From NCBI RefSeq assembly GCF_016906995.1, contig NZ_JAFBBD010000004.1, positions 310,001-374,000 of the forward strand: a DNA stretch of 64,000 nt. Direction: 5' to 3'. This stretch comes from Spongiibacter marinus. Its GTDB lineage: Bacteria > Pseudomonadota > Gammaproteobacteria > Pseudomonadales > Spongiibacteraceae. The notes beneath the pieces were generated by a model. That model did no database searches and was not told the origin of the DNA. It saw only the letters and a list, made by a program, of their open reading frames with translations. Shown piece by piece: positions 34,862 through 44,878 of this stretch; within the stretch, counting starts at the first letter, position 1; every line of letters begins with the position of its first letter. The translations under genes were made by a program, and so were the position numbers.

Positions 34862-35914
34862 TCAGGGCTTGTTTGCAGCGGCAAAGTCCAACATACGGGT
34901 CAGCGGTTTCATGGCTTTCTCACCGAGCGAAGGCTCGACAAATACTTCATTACCGCCGTTCTCCAGCACCTCAGCCAGATTTTCCAGTGCGTTCATCGCC
35001 ATCCAAGGGCAATTTGCACAACTGCGACAGGTAGCGCCGCTGCCAGCCGTTGGTGCGATCACAAACTCCTTGTCCGGCACCAACTGTTGGAGCTTGTAGA
35101 AAATACCTTGATCCGTCGCCACGATCATTTGCGGGTTGGGCAAGTCACGCGCCGCATTGATGATCTGCGTCGTTGAACCGACCACGTCAGCCAGCGCAAC
35201 AACGCTCGCCGGAGACTCCGGATGCACCAATACCGCCGCATCGGGATACACCTGTTTCAGGTCGAGAATACCCTGCGCTTTAAACTCTTCATGGACAATA
35301 CATGCGCCATCCCAGAGCAGCACATCTGCGCCGGTCTCACGCTGCACATAGTCACCGAGGTGTTTATCCGGTGCCCAGAGAATTTTCTCTCCCTGACTGT
35401 CCAGGTAGTCCACAACGTCCAGCGCAATACTAGAGGTGACGACCCAGTCTGCTCGGGCTTTCACCGCCGCAGAGGTATTGGCGTAGACCACGACAGTGCG
35501 ATCGGGGTGGGCGTCGCAAAAAGCGGAAAACTCATCTGCCGGGCAGCCAATATCCAGCGAGCAGGTCGCCTCCAGAGTCGGCATCAATACCGTTTTCTCG
35601 GGTGACAGAATTTTCGCCGTCTCCCCCATGAACTTCACGCCAGCGACGATCAACATCGACGCCGGATGGTCGCGACCGAAACGCGCCATCTCCAGCGAGT
35701 CCGACACGCAGCCACCGGTTTCTTCTGCCAGCGACTGCAGTTCGGGGTCGGTGTAATAGTGAGCGACCAACACCGCGTCTCTCGCCTTGAGCAGCGCTTT
35801 AATACGCGCCCGCAGAGCATCGCGCTCCGCTGCAGGACGCGTCGAGGGCTCGTTGAGCCGGGCCAGATGTTCGCGCACCAACTCTTGTGCTATTGCCTGT
35901 TCCGCCAATGTCAT
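34862..35914 (-). CDS. nadA: Quinolinate synthase
   Basis: 4Fe-4S enzyme of about 350 residues that condenses iminoaspartate with dihydroxyacetone phosphate to quinolinate, the entry to de novo NAD synthesis. Motifs include [11 protein letters not shown] near residue 50, [12 protein letters not shown], and the cluster cysteines in [23 protein letters not shown] and [10 protein letters not shown]. The ATG at 35912-35914 is chosen; an in-frame TTG at 35953 would add 13 residues and has no ribosome site. The site for the ATG (GGGGA) is close to the start. nadB and nadC are not adjacent. Confidence 0.93.
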   Translation of the reverse strand: MTLAEQAIAQELVREHLARLNEPSTRPAAERDALRARIKALLKARDAVLVAHYYTDPELQSLAEETGGCVSDSLEMARFGRDHPASMLIVAGVKFMGETAKILSPEKTVLMPTLEATCSLDIGCPADEFSAFCDAHPDRTVVVYANTSAAVKARADWVVTSSIALDVVDYLDSQGEKILWAPDKHLGDYVQRETGADVLLWDGACIVHEEFKAQGILDLKQVYPDAAVLVHPESPASVVALADVVGSTTQIINAARDLPNPQMIVATDQGIFYKLQQLVPDKEFVIAPTAGSGATCRSCANCPWMAMNALENLAEVLENGGNEVFVEPSLGEKAMKPLTRMLDFAAANKP

Positions 35915-36002
35915 TTCCCCATGCTGAGGACGAAAAGCGCCAGATTTTAACAAGAAAACAAACGGCTAAGCCAGAGATCAAGCTATTTAGCCTAACCGAC
36001 CA

Positions 36003-36728
36003 TCAAGGTGCCCAGTACACGCTGATCGGTACATTCTGCCCGAACAGGGCGGCAACCGGGGCAGCGTGATCAGCATACAGTGCCCGCTCCAGTACGTGCC
36101 GCTTCTCCTCACCGCAGATTTGCAGCACCAATTCGCTGCAATTGAGTAAACGCGGCAGTGTCAAGCTCAATCGCGGGTAGGGGCTCGCGGCGGTTTCCAG
36201 CGCCATACACGGCAGTGCAGAAGCCATATCCAAAGCCGCGTCGAGCTGCGGGCTGTCGGGAAACAATGAGGCGCAGTGTCCGTCACTACCCATGCCCAAT
36301 ACGACGCGATCAAAGCTGGGCATGGCGCCTAAGGTTAGGTTCGCAAGGGCAGCGTCTTGTTCGGCTGACTCAGTGTGCGGCGACTTAAGTGGTACGAAGT
36401 GCGCCGCAGCCGCTGGCCCGCGAAACAGCCGCTCCCGCAATAGCCGTTCATTACTATCGCGGTTATCACTATCGACCCAGCGCTCATCGGAGAGCGTCAC
36501 GGTCACTTTCGACCACTCCACAGCCTCATCGGCCAGCAGTTCCAGCAGACGCTCGGGCGTGGTGCCGCCGGGCAGGACGAGGCTTGCCGCCCCGCTAACG
36601 CGAATACCCGCCGCCAGCGCCAGACTGAGGTCGTCACACAATGCCGCGGCCTGAGACTCACGGCAGCTGAAGCTCAACAGCCTTGCCCCTACTTGATTGA
36701 GGCGCCGCTCTAACAGGTGCTCATTCAT
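36003..36728 (-). CDS. pgl: 6-phosphogluconolactonase
   Basis: Protein of about 241 residues hydrolysing 6-phosphogluconolactone to 6-phosphogluconate. Family features are LVLPGGTTPERLLELL, VTLSDERWV, and the VVLGMGSDGHCASLFP loop, all characteristic of the NagB/Pgl (DevB) fold. The ATG at 36726-36728 overlaps the zwf stop by 8 bases and has GGAG 5 bases upstream, so translation is likely coupled. It is the last gene of the edd-eda-zwf-pgl series. Confidence 0.93.
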   Translation of the reverse strand: MNEHLLERRLNQVGARLLSFSCRESQAAALCDDLSLALAAGIRVSGAASLVLPGGTTPERLLELLADEAVEWSKVTVTLSDERWVDSDNRDSNERLLRERLFRGPAAAAHFVPLKSPHTESAEQDAALANLTLGAMPSFDRVVLGMGSDGHCASLFPDSPQLDAALDMASALPCMALETAASPYPRLSLTLPRLLNCSELVLQICGEEKRHVLERALYADHAAPVAALFGQNVPISVYWAP

Positions 36729-38172
36729 GCCAGCTCCGTCCATCTCTCTCGATCAGCAGCTCGGCCTTAGCGGGCCCCCACGACCCAGCATGGTAGTGCG
36801 ATACTGGCATGGCCTGGCTCTGCCACGCCTGGATCAGTGCATCACACCACTGCCAGGCCTCCTCAACCTCTTCGCGGCCGACAAAAAGCGAAGGGTCGCC
36901 ATTAATGACATCCAAAAACAGCCGCTCGTAGGCATCGGGGATACGGTTCATGCCCGACGACCCGAGGAAATCCAAGTTCAAATTTTGGCGAGCCAGGGCC
37001 ATTTTATTCTTGAGGCTATGCATCTTGGATACCATCTGCATCTCAATCCCTTCATTCGGCTGAAGGCGGATCACCAGTCGATTGGGGATATTTTCGCCAG
37101 TGGAAAAGATATTGTGCGGCAGGCTTTTGTAGGTAATCACGATCTCCGTCAATTTTTCCGGCATCCGTTTACCCGTGCGCAGATAAAATGGCACCCCGGC
37201 CCATCGCCAATTATCGATATGCGCTTTAATTGCTACGAAGGTTTCGGTATCGCTTTCCGCCCCATCACTATCGGTTTCCTCCATGTAGGCGGGCACCGCC
37301 TCTCCACGGTACCAGCCCTGAGCATACTGGCCACGCACCGCGTGCGCGCCGACGCTGGCAGCATCGATGCGGCGCAATGCGCGCATAATTTTGACCTTTT
37401 CGTCGCGGATGCTCTCCGCCGTCATGGCATTTGGCGGCTCCATCGCCACTAAACAGAGCAATTGCATCAAATGGTTTTGCACCATATCGCGCAGCTGCCC
37501 GACACCGTCGTAGTAGGACCAACGCCCCTCTATGCCGACGGTTTCCGCCACCGTAATCTGGATATGATCGATACAGCTTTGGTCCCACTGGGCATTGATA
37601 AAACGGTTCGCAAAGCGCAGCACCAGCAGGTTCTGCACCGTTTCTTTGCCGAGGTAATGATCAATGCGATAGATATTCTCTTCACTGAAAAACTGCGCAA
37701 CCGTCTCGTTTACGGCCTGGCAACTGGCAAGGTCCTGGCCAACGGGCTTTTCAAGTACCAGACGGCTTTGCGGGTCGATAAGCGCATTGGCGCCGAGCTT
37801 CTCGCATATCGGGCCAAACAAACTGGGTGGCGTTGCCAGATAAAATATGGCGCGCCGCCCCGGCGACAGTTGCGCCGCCAACTGCTGGTATTCTTCGCTC
37901 TTACCGAAGTCGATACAACAGTAGTCCAAGCGCTGACAAAAGCCCGCCCACTGTTCGGCGGCAGGATCGCCCTCACTGGCCTGGGCCACACGATGTTTGA
38001 TCGCCTCCAGAAATTGCTGCCGATCCTGGTGGCGCCTCGCTAAACCGATAATGCGCATATCAGCAGGCAACAGATCCGCGCAGTGCAGCTGAAAAAGTGC
38101 TGGATAGAGCTTACGCCCCGAGAGGTCGCCAGCGGCACCGAATATCAGCAAGTCGCAATCATTACTCACCAT
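36721..38172 (-). CDS. zwf: Glucose-6-phosphate 1-dehydrogenase
   Basis: NADP(+)-linked enzyme of 483 residues making 6-phosphogluconolactone. The N-terminal coenzyme loop is IFGAAGDLSGRKLYPAL, the active site RIDHYLGKETVQNLLVLRFAN contains the catalytic His, and LEKPVGQDL supplies the conserved Lys. It overlaps eda by 11 bases and pgl by 8. It provides NADPH, which the F420 reductase could use, and feeds the Entner-Doudoroff route. Confidence 0.96.
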   Translation of the reverse strand: MVSNDCDLLIFGAAGDLSGRKLYPALFQLHCADLLPADMRIIGLARRHQDRQQFLEAIKHRVAQASEGDPAAEQWAGFCQRLDYCCIDFGKSEEYQQLAAQLSPGRRAIFYLATPPSLFGPICEKLGANALIDPQSRLVLEKPVGQDLASCQAVNETVAQFFSEENIYRIDHYLGKETVQNLLVLRFANRFINAQWDQSCIDHIQITVAETVGIEGRWSYYDGVGQLRDMVQNHLMQLLCLVAMEPPNAMTAESIRDEKVKIMRALRRIDAASVGAHAVRGQYAQGWYRGEAVPAYMEETDSDGAESDTETFVAIKAHIDNWRWAGVPFYLRTGKRMPEKLTEIVITYKSLPHNIFSTGENIPNRLVIRLQPNEGIEMQMVSKMHSLKNKMALARQNLNLDFLGSSGMNRIPDAYERLFLDVINGDPSLFVGREEVEEAWQWCDALIQAWQSQAMPVSHYHAGSWGPAKAELLIERDGRSWHE

Positions 38173-38824
38173 TCACCCCCATCGATGCCCGCAAGGTCTG
38201 TGCACGCTTGGCTGCCACAGTCGCTCGCTCGCGAATGGCCGGCCAGTTTTCCTCTGCCTGAAGCGCTGGCGGCGCGATCCACGACCCTCCCATACAGGCC
38301 ACTGATGGCAGGGCCAGGTAGTCCGCCATATTGTCCAGACTGACACCGCCCGTTGGACAAAAACGCATCATTGGCAGCGGCCCGGCAAGCGCCTGCAAAA
38401 CCTTCGCTCCGCCCATCGCCTCGGCGGGGAAAAACTTCACAAGATCTATGCCCTGCTCCAGACAGCGTATCGCCTCCGTCGCGGTGGCGACCCCAGGCAT
38501 ATAGGGCAAGTCACTGTCGGCACAGCAAGCCATCAACGCCTCGGTCGCGCCGGGCGTAACAAGAAACTCACTCCCCGCCGCGCGCGCCCGCTTTACATCG
38601 TGCGCGTTCAACAGCGTTCCGGCACCAACGCACACGCCGTCGACCCGCTGTCGAATCACATCTATCGCTTCCAGCGCCGCCGATGTTCGCAGCGTCACTT
38701 CCAGTACCGGCAGGCCACCATCACGCAAGGCGATAGCCAACGGCTCTGCGTATTCCGGGCGGGGCACGCTCAATACCGGAATAATCGGCGCGCGGCTGAC
38801 AATCTGCATCATTGTGTTACTCAT
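38162..38824 (-). CDS. eda: KDPG aldolase
   Basis: Entner-Doudoroff aldolase of 220 residues splitting 2-keto-3-deoxy-6-phosphogluconate into pyruvate and glyceraldehyde-3-phosphate. Visible motifs are LEVTLRTSAAL with the conserved Glu, VGAGTLLNAHDV, the Schiff-base Lys in DLVKFFPAEAMGG, and FCPTGGVSLDN. It overlaps edd by 8 bases. Confidence 0.96.
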   Translation of the reverse strand: MSNTMMQIVSRAPIIPVLSVPRPEYAEPLAIALRDGGLPVLEVTLRTSAALEAIDVIRQRVDGVCVGAGTLLNAHDVKRARAAGSEFLVTPGATEALMACCADSDLPYMPGVATATEAIRCLEQGIDLVKFFPAEAMGGAKVLQALAGPLPMMRFCPTGGVSLDNMADYLALPSVACMGGSWIAPPALQAEENWPAIRERATVAAKRAQTLRASMGVNGE

Positions 38825-40655
38825 GGCTACGCCCCTCTTCGCTTGTAAATAGCACCGAGGCTCCCATTTCCGCGCTGGTCACCTGCTGGCGTACCCCGGC
38901 AAACATTTCCCGGCCGACCCCGTCCGTCGCCACCGTAGATGCCAGCGGCGTACGCGAGGCCCACTCGTGCTCGTCGACCAGGCAATTCAATTCGCCTGCG
39001 TCGGCATCGATGACGACCTCATCGCCATCGCGCAGCCGCGCAATCGCTCCACCGGCTGCCGCTTCGGGCGAAAGGTGAATCGCAGCTGGCACCTTGCCCG
39101 AGGCGCCAGACATCCTGCCGTCGGTAAGCAACGCCACGCGGTGACCGCGGTCCTGCAAAACGCCAAGCAGCGGCGTGAGTTTGTGCAATTCAGGCATACC
39201 ATTGGAACGTGGCCCTTGATAAGGCAGCACGACCACACAGTCTTTGTCTAATTCCCCGGCACGAAAGCGGCTTTGCAAGTCATCCTGGCTTTGAATAACC
39301 AGCGCCGGCGCGCGAATCTTGCGCCGTGAAGAGGGTACCGCTGACACTTTGATTAACGCGCGCCCGAGATTCCCTGTTACCAGCCTGAGCCCGCCCTCGG
39401 CATCGAATGGCGAACTCATCGACGCAATAACGTCGGTGTCCAAGCTTTTCTCGGCAGCCTGCCGCCAGCGCAGCTCGCCCTGTTCCAGGTAGGGCTCACA
39501 TACATAATCGCTCAGCGTCTCCGCCCACATCGTTCTGGCATCGCCATGCAATAAGCCGGCGTTTAACAGCTCAGAGAACAGCAGCCCGCTGCCCCCCGCG
39601 GCGTGAAAATGATTGATATCCGCCTCACCGTTTGGGTAGGCGCGCACCAACAGCGGGACAAGCCGCGACAGCGCATCCAAGTCATCCCAATTCACTAACA
39701 CGCCGGCCGCTCGCGCTATCGCCGGTATATGTATGCCGTGATTGGTCGATCCACCAGAGGCGAGTAAAACCACCATGGCATTAACGATCGAGCGCTCATC
39801 AATCACCTCGGCCAGCGGGCGGCATCGCGGGCCAGCGCGGCTTATTTTGCAGATATGCTGAGCGGCCTCGCCGGTAAGCGCTTCGCGCAGCGCCGACCCC
39901 GGGTTGACGAAAGACCCGCCCGGCAATTGCAAGCCAAGGGCCTCAAGTATTAGCTGGTTACTATTGGCAGTACCGTAAAAGGTGCAGGTGCCGGCGCTGT
40001 GATAAGACGCAGCCTCGGCGTCGAGCAGGGCCTCGCGATCTATTTTGCCCTCGGCAAATAACTGGCGAACGCGCTGCTTCTCGCTATTTGGAATACCGCT
40101 GGGCATCGGGCCAGCCGGAATAAACAGGGTCGGCAAATGGCCAAAATGCAAGGCACCGATAAGCATACCGGGGACAATTTTGTCGCAAATGCCCAGGCAC
40201 AATACGGCGTCAAACATCTGATGGGAAAGCGCCACCGCCGTTGCCTGGGCAATCACATCACGACTGAACAAGCTCAGTTCCATGCCCGCCTGCCCCTGGG
40301 TGACACCGTCACACATCGCCGGCACACCACCGGCCACCTGGGCGGTGCAACCGAGCTCTCGAACGTAGTTTTTTATGCGCTCTGGGTAATCGCGAAAGGG
40401 TTGGTGAGCCGACAACATATCGTTGTAGGCCGTGACAATACCGACATTGGCCGACTCCATCAGCCGAATGCGCGCTTTGTCAGTACTGTCGCAGGCGGCA
40501 AAACCGTGGGCAAGGTTGCCACAACTGAGCTGCTGGCGATCGGGCTGTTGCCCCCCTGTCCGACGCTGACGACTCAGGTACGCTGCACGGCAATCGCGAC
40601 TGCGGTGTGCAATCGCATCAGTAATGCGCAGCAATTCCGGGTGTATGGAAACCAT
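38817..40655 (-). CDS. edd: 6-phosphogluconate dehydratase
   Basis: Iron-sulfur dehydratase of 612 residues converting 6-phosphogluconate to KDPG. Conserved stretches include VTAYNDMLSAHQPF, VPAMCDGVTQGQ with a cluster Cys, LCLGICDKIVPGML, and TDGRMSGASGKVPAA near the C-terminus. It is the first gene of a minus-strand edd-eda-zwf-pgl operon in which every junction overlaps. The promoter should lie between 40656 and 40823, where I see no clear HexR-type site. No glucokinase is adjacent. Confidence 0.96.
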   Translation of the reverse strand: MVSIHPELLRITDAIAHRSRDCRAAYLSRQRRTGGQQPDRQQLSCGNLAHGFAACDSTDKARIRLMESANVGIVTAYNDMLSAHQPFRDYPERIKNYVRELGCTAQVAGGVPAMCDGVTQGQAGMELSLFSRDVIAQATAVALSHQMFDAVLCLGICDKIVPGMLIGALHFGHLPTLFIPAGPMPSGIPNSEKQRVRQLFAEGKIDREALLDAEAASYHSAGTCTFYGTANSNQLILEALGLQLPGGSFVNPGSALREALTGEAAQHICKISRAGPRCRPLAEVIDERSIVNAMVVLLASGGSTNHGIHIPAIARAAGVLVNWDDLDALSRLVPLLVRAYPNGEADINHFHAAGGSGLLFSELLNAGLLHGDARTMWAETLSDYVCEPYLEQGELRWRQAAEKSLDTDVIASMSSPFDAEGGLRLVTGNLGRALIKVSAVPSSRRKIRAPALVIQSQDDLQSRFRAGELDKDCVVVLPYQGPRSNGMPELHKLTPLLGVLQDRGHRVALLTDGRMSGASGKVPAAIHLSPEAAAGGAIARLRDGDEVVIDADAGELNCLVDEHEWASRTPLASTVATDGVGREMFAGVRQQVTSAEMGASVLFTSEEGRSHE

Positions 40656-40823
40656 TGCGGCCTCTCCTGTGGCGCTGGCAAGCGCCCGGCACAGCGTATC
40701 AAAAGCCCGTTGATACGGGCCGAACAGCCAGCTGTCTATTCACTATAGATGCCATGCGAGAAGCATACCAGCCCCAATATTCGGGCCTGCAGGAGAGCAG
40801 CAATACCTATGACTCCGGCGTGC

Positions 40824-41963
40824 TTAGGTCAATACGCCTTCCGCTCGCAACGCCGCCAATTGCGCCCGATCATAACCGGCCTCGGCCAGTACTTCGTCGG
40901 TGTGCTGCCCTTGGCGCGGCGCTGGCTGGGGGACCTCAGGGCGGGAGCGGCTAAACTTCGGTGCAGGACCGGGCTGAACATGGCCGCCGACCTCGACAAA
41001 ACTTTCCCTGGCTTTATTGTGAGGGTGCAGCGGGGCCTCGCGCATCGATAATACCGGCGCGACACAGGCATCTGTGCCCTCCAATAGTTCACACCAGGCA
41101 TCGCGCGTACGCGTCTTGAACACCGCCGCCAGTTTTTCCTTCAGTTCCGGCCAGCGGGCCACATCAAACTGACCGCCAAAGGTATCCTCGTCCAGGCCGA
41201 TCTTTTCTTTGAACAGTTGATAGAACTGTGGCTCGATGGGCCCCACCGACAGATATTTACCATCTTGGGTTTCATACACCTCATAGAAATGCGCCCCAGT
41301 ATCCAGCACATTCACGCCGCGCTCGTCCTGCCAGTTGAAGGCCTCGGTATTCAAATAGCTGTACATCATATGCATCAGCGCCGCGGAGCCCTCAACCATC
41401 GACACATCCACCACTTGGCCAGCACCGCTGCGCTGTGCTTCGAGCATGGCCGACACCACGCCAAACGCCAAAAACATGCCGCCGCCACCAAAGTCGCCTA
41501 CAAGGTTTAAGGGGGGGACCGGTTTGTCACCCGCACGACCAATCCCGTGCAGGGCGCCGGATAAAGAAATGTAATTGATATCGTGGCCAGCTGCCTGAGA
41601 GAGAGGCCCGGTCTGCCCCCAGCCCGTCATGCGGCCGTATACCAGCTTGGGGTTGCGAGCCATACACTCCTCGGGGCCGATACCCAAGCGCTCGGCGACA
41701 CCGGGGCGAAAGCCTTCAATTAAGGCATCGGCCGTTTCACATAAATTCAGCAGGGCCTCAACCGCCCGCGGATCTTTCAGATTCAAGGCGATCGATTTTT
41801 TGCCCCGCTCGCTAATGCTGTTTTGAGGCTGGACGCCTTCAGCCAATGACCGTCGCGTAACCGAGATAACTTCAGCCCCCATGTCGGCAAACATCATCCC
41901 CGCGAAGGGGGCAGGCCCTAAACCTTCTATCTCGATAATACGCAGCCCGTGAAGCGGTCCCAT
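40824..41963 (-). CDS. CaiB/BaiF family, alpha-methylacyl-CoA racemase-like
   Basis: Protein of 379 residues of the class III CoA-transferase fold. Sequence features point to the racemase branch: [28 protein letters not shown] at the start, the [30 protein letters not shown] segment with the catalytic His, and [16 protein letters not shown] with the catalytic Asp. The family inverts 2-methyl branched acyl-CoAs, as needed for sterol side chains and phytanate. The ATG at 41961-41963 has GAGGGAT upstream. A TetR regulator gene precedes it on the same strand and may be co-transcribed. Confidence 0.88.
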   Translation of the reverse strand: MGPLHGLRIIEIEGLGPAPFAGMMFADMGAEVISVTRRSLAEGVQPQNSISERGKKSIALNLKDPRAVEALLNLCETADALIEGFRPGVAERLGIGPEECMARNPKLVYGRMTGWGQTGPLSQAAGHDINYISLSGALHGIGRAGDKPVPPLNLVGDFGGGGMFLAFGVVSAMLEAQRSGAGQVVDVSMVEGSAALMHMMYSYLNTEAFNWQDERGVNVLDTGAHFYEVYETQDGKYLSVGPIEPQFYQLFKEKIGLDEDTFGGQFDVARWPELKEKLAAVFKTRTRDAWCELLEGTDACVAPVLSMREAPLHPHNKARESFVEVGGHVQPGPAPKFSRSRPEVPQPAPRQGQHTDEVLAEAGYDRAQLAALRAEGVLT

Positions 41964-42062
41964 TGTTATCCCTCTTAGTATGTGAAACACGTAACGAGCC
42001 ACCAATAAAAAGGCGGCTAAAGCCGCCCATTATTGCCCCATTTCCACTGCCCTGCCAACACA

Positions 42063-42662
42063 TCATGCGACGAGCATACGGTGCACACTGTCGATAGTTG
42101 CCTTAGCCGTGGCGGCCTCGCCACCGTCTCTCTCGGGAGAGTACGAACAGCCAAAGCGCTGAGAAATGGTGTCTAATGCATTGTGCAGCGCCGCGCCAAG
42201 CAACAAGTAGGCAATGGCGCGAGCATTCACCTGTCGGGCAATGCGCCCATCCTCCTGCAGACGCTGCAGGCGCTGACACAGCGCATAGTGGACAAGGAAA
42301 AGATTATCGGTGGGTGCACCGCCGTTGTTATCGCGATGACTACCCGTCCAAAACGAGGCCGTCAGCGGCGCGCCGGTAATATAAAATCGCTCAGCATGGT
42401 GATAAACCAACTCCAGCCACTGGCGCAGATCTTCGGTGGATCCATGCTCAACACAGTCTTTTGCTTCCACCAGCTCCGGTAGACGTTCGTTGATCAGCGC
42501 CCGCAACATCCCGGCTTTATCACCAAAATTATTGAATACGCTGGCTTCTGTGGTACCCGCTTTTGCAGCAACGCCGCGCGTGGTCAGCGCTCCCGCCCCC
42601 TCATCGCGCAGTAGCATATAGGCCGCGTCCAGCAGCCTTTCTCTTACTCTAGGTCTAGCCAC
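42063..42662 (-). CDS. TetR/AcrR family transcriptional regulator
   Basis: Repressor of 199 residues with an N-terminal helix-turn-helix (RERLLDAAYMLLRDEGAGAL, then TRGVAAKAGTTEASVFNNFG and DKAGMLRALI). The C-terminal half is a divergent ligand-binding domain. The start is a GTG. It lies between the racemase-like gene (same strand, 99 bp downstream) and a divergent enoyl-CoA hydratase gene, so it probably controls both; an acyl-CoA ligand is plausible but unproven. No clear palindrome could be assigned in 42663-42779. Confidence 0.8.
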   Translation of the reverse strand: MARPRVRERLLDAAYMLLRDEGAGALTTRGVAAKAGTTEASVFNNFGDKAGMLRALINERLPELVEAKDCVEHGSTEDLRQWLELVYHHAERFYITGAPLTASFWTGSHRDNNGGAPTDNLFLVHYALCQRLQRLQEDGRIARQVNARAIAYLLLGAALHNALDTISQRFGCSYSPERDGGEAATAKATIDSVHRMLVA

Positions 42663-42779
42663 CTTTAATCACTCCATTGATATAGGCTGGCGTTATTACA
42701 CCCGAGCCATCGCGCAATGTACAAGTCGCTGCGCTAATATCTGGCTGAAATTTCAATAAAAATGCAGGAAACCGCCAAT

Positions 42780-43568
42780 ATGAGTATTACCGCGCCCGTT
42801 TCATCTCACACTGATGGAGATATTTGCCACATCCGTATACGGCGACCCGCCCACCGCAATGCGGTAGATGGTCCTACTGCCAGAGCCCTGGCCCTGGCAA
42901 TGCGCAATTTCGACAATGACCCCGAGAGCAAAGTGGCAATTCTCAGCGGCGAAGGCAGCCACTTTTGTGCCGGAGCGGACCTGAAAGCCTTCTCCAGTGA
43001 GGACCCTGAGCGGTACAACCCATTAGACGACGACGGCGACGGCCCTATGGGCCCCAGTCGCATGCAGCTACAAAAACCCGTAATCGCCGCCATTGATGGC
43101 TATTGCGTGGCGGGTGGCCTGGAGCTGGCCCTGTGGTGTGACCTGAGAGTCGCCACCGAGGACGCCATATTCGGGGTGTTCTGCCGACGGTTCGGCGTGC
43201 CGCTCATTGACGGGGGCACCGTTAGACTGCCACGACTGATTGGCCACAGCCGCGCAATGGACATGATTTTAACCGGAAGGCCTGTCGATGCTAATGAGGC
43301 GCTGGCCTTCGGCTTGGCCAATCGGGTTGTCCCAAAAAATCAGCTGTTAGACAGTGCCAAGGCACTGGCGCAACAAATCGCTCAAACTCCCCAGCAATGC
43401 ATGCGTAACGACCGTCGCAGCGCTTTAGAGCAGTGGAGCATGGCCGAAACTGACGCGCTGAAAAATGAATTTGCACTGGGGAAAGCCAGCTTAGCGGCCG
43501 GTGAAGCACTGAGCGGCGCAAAGGCTTTTAGTCAGGGTGCGGGTCGCCACGGTCAGTCACGAGAGTGA
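42780..43568 (+). CDS. Enoyl-CoA hydratase/isomerase family protein
   Basis: Crotonase-fold protein of about 262 residues. Oxyanion-hole motifs are HFCAGADLKAF near residue 64 and AAIDGYCVAGGLELALWCDL near 110. Of the two crotonase catalytic glutamates, the position after the second motif reads FCRRFGVPLIDGGTVRLPRL, without the usual EVxxGIxPD Glu pattern, so hydratase activity is not assured. The ATG at 42780 is preferred over that at 42762. It is divergent from the TetR gene and overlaps the convergent MOSC gene by 12 bases. Confidence 0.82.
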   Translation: MSITAPVSSHTDGDICHIRIRRPAHRNAVDGPTARALALAMRNFDNDPESKVAILSGEGSHFCAGADLKAFSSEDPERYNPLDDDGDGPMGPSRMQLQKPVIAAIDGYCVAGGLELALWCDLRVATEDAIFGVFCRRFGVPLIDGGTVRLPRLIGHSRAMDMILTGRPVDANEALAFGLANRVVPKNQLLDSAKALAQQIAQTPQQCMRNDRRSALEQWSMAETDALKNEFALGKASLAAGEALSGAKAFSQGAGRHGQSRE

Positions 43569-44078
43569 GCTCGGCAAGGCGGACTCAGGCAGCGGCACTA
43601 ATGCATCGCCCACAGCAACGCGACCGCCACGCACCACCCGCAGGCAAAGACCTCCGTAGCCGAGCATGGCCACTACGGCGCCGTCTCCTAAGGCCTGTTC
43701 CATCCGCGAGCAGGGCTGGCAAAGGGCATTGGCTTGGAAAATTGCCTCGCCAATTTGAAAATACTGATACCGCAGAGCATTGAGATTGATACCTGAGACA
43801 ACCAAGTTGCGGCGCAGCAGGGCCGGGTCGACACTGTCTCTCCCCAAATGCGCTGCGATACTACGCATAAATTCTCGGCTGATTAGTGACACCTGGCGAC
43901 CGGAACCGGCGCGGCCGCGCAAACGGCGGTCGCCCTGTAAGCCCATGCCCTCAAGCGCCTGGCACTGTTCCACCACGACCATCGGTGCCTTGCGCTCCGG
44001 GCGCACGCCGATCCACTCCAAGCGCCCCTGCGGAAGGTCGGCCAAGTATCGAGATAACAACCGTCCCTGCGCGTTCAT
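43557..44078 (-). CDS. MOSC-domain protein
   Basis: Protein of 173 residues with the MOSC core: VGDRRLRGRAGSGRQVSLIS-like segment, RRNLVVSGINLNALRYQYFQIG and the conserved Cys in NALCQPCSRMEQAL, followed by GGLCLRVVRGG. MOSC domains bind molybdenum cofactor or carry sulfur. It overlaps the sterol-desaturase-like gene by 4 bases and is the last gene of the six-gene operon. Specific activity is unknown. Confidence 0.85.
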   Translation of the reverse strand: MNAQGRLLSRYLADLPQGRLEWIGVRPERKAPMVVVEQCQALEGMGLQGDRRLRGRAGSGRQVSLISREFMRSIAAHLGRDSVDPALLRRNLVVSGINLNALRYQYFQIGEAIFQANALCQPCSRMEQALGDGAVVAMLGYGGLCLRVVRGGRVAVGDALVPLPESALPSSLS

Positions 44079-44878
44079 GTGTTACTCCTCGGCCCATTAC
44101 TTTCCCGACGAAACGGCAGAATAAGCAGCGCGAGCAACTGCCCCGCCCGCTGCTGCGCGCCGGGCAGACCCAAACGCACCGCCGCATCCCCCTCTCGGGC
44201 GTGCGCCCGAAAACTCCCAAACAACCGGTCCCACCAGGGCACGCTAAAACCGAAATTACTGTTGGTTTCCTCAACGCGCTGAGAATGGTGAATGCGGTGC
44301 AGAGTGGGCGTTATCAATACCCGGCGCAGGCTGTGTTCCAACGTGTTGGGTAGGGCGATATTGCTGTGGTTGAACATAGAGCAGGCATTTAGCACCACCT
44401 CAAAGATCAGCACAGCCAAGGCCGGAGCGCCAAGCGCCACAATGAAAACGCTTTTTATCACCATGGAAAGCAGCAGCTCGATGGGGTGAAACCGCAGCCC
44501 GGTTGTCACATCCAAGGCCGTATCGGCGTGGTGAACGCTGTGCAGCCGCCACAGCCAGGGTAGACGGTGAAACACGCGATGCTGCCAGTATATTGCGCAG
44601 TCCAACACCGCAACGGAAATGACAATTTCAAGCAGCGCTGGCCACTCAATCTGATTCAACAGCCCCCAGGATTGCTGTTGCGCCCAGAGGGCAACCCCGG
44701 TGGCCGCCAAGGGAAAGACAACGCGCAGGGCGACACTGCCTATGGCCAACAAGCCCAGGTTCGCCAACCAGCGGCGGCGAGAGGCCTTGCGAAAGGGCTG
44801 CCACACTTCCAGCAGTGCCAGCACGATAAACAGGCTAGAAAACACCCCTAAGCGCAGCGCGCCCTCCCATTCAGCCAC
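44075..44878 (-). CDS. Sterol desaturase / fatty acid hydroxylase superfamily membrane protein
   Basis: Integral membrane di-iron enzyme candidate of 267 residues with about four membrane segments. The histidine clusters HRVFH (near residue 117), HSVHH (near 130) and HRIHH (near 210) are all present, with NHSN between them. Members hydroxylate or desaturate lipids and sterols, or cleave ether lipids. I place the start at a GTG at 44876-44878, with GGGAG 7 bases upstream and an 8-bp overlap with the preceding glycosyltransferase stop. An upstream reading of 78 further codons has no hydrophobic or family character. Substrate unknown. Confidence 0.88.
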   Translation of the reverse strand: MAEWEGALRLGVFSSLFIVLALLEVWQPFRKASRRRWLANLGLLAIGSVALRVVFPLAATGVALWAQQQSWGLLNQIEWPALLEIVISVAVLDCAIYWQHRVFHRLPWLWRLHSVHHADTALDVTTGLRFHPIELLLSMVIKSVFIVALGAPALAVLIFEVVLNACSMFNHSNIALPNTLEHSLRRVLITPTLHRIHHSQRVEETNSNFGFSVPWWDRLFGSFRAHAREGDAAVRLGLPGAQQRAGQLLALLILPFRRESNGPRSNT

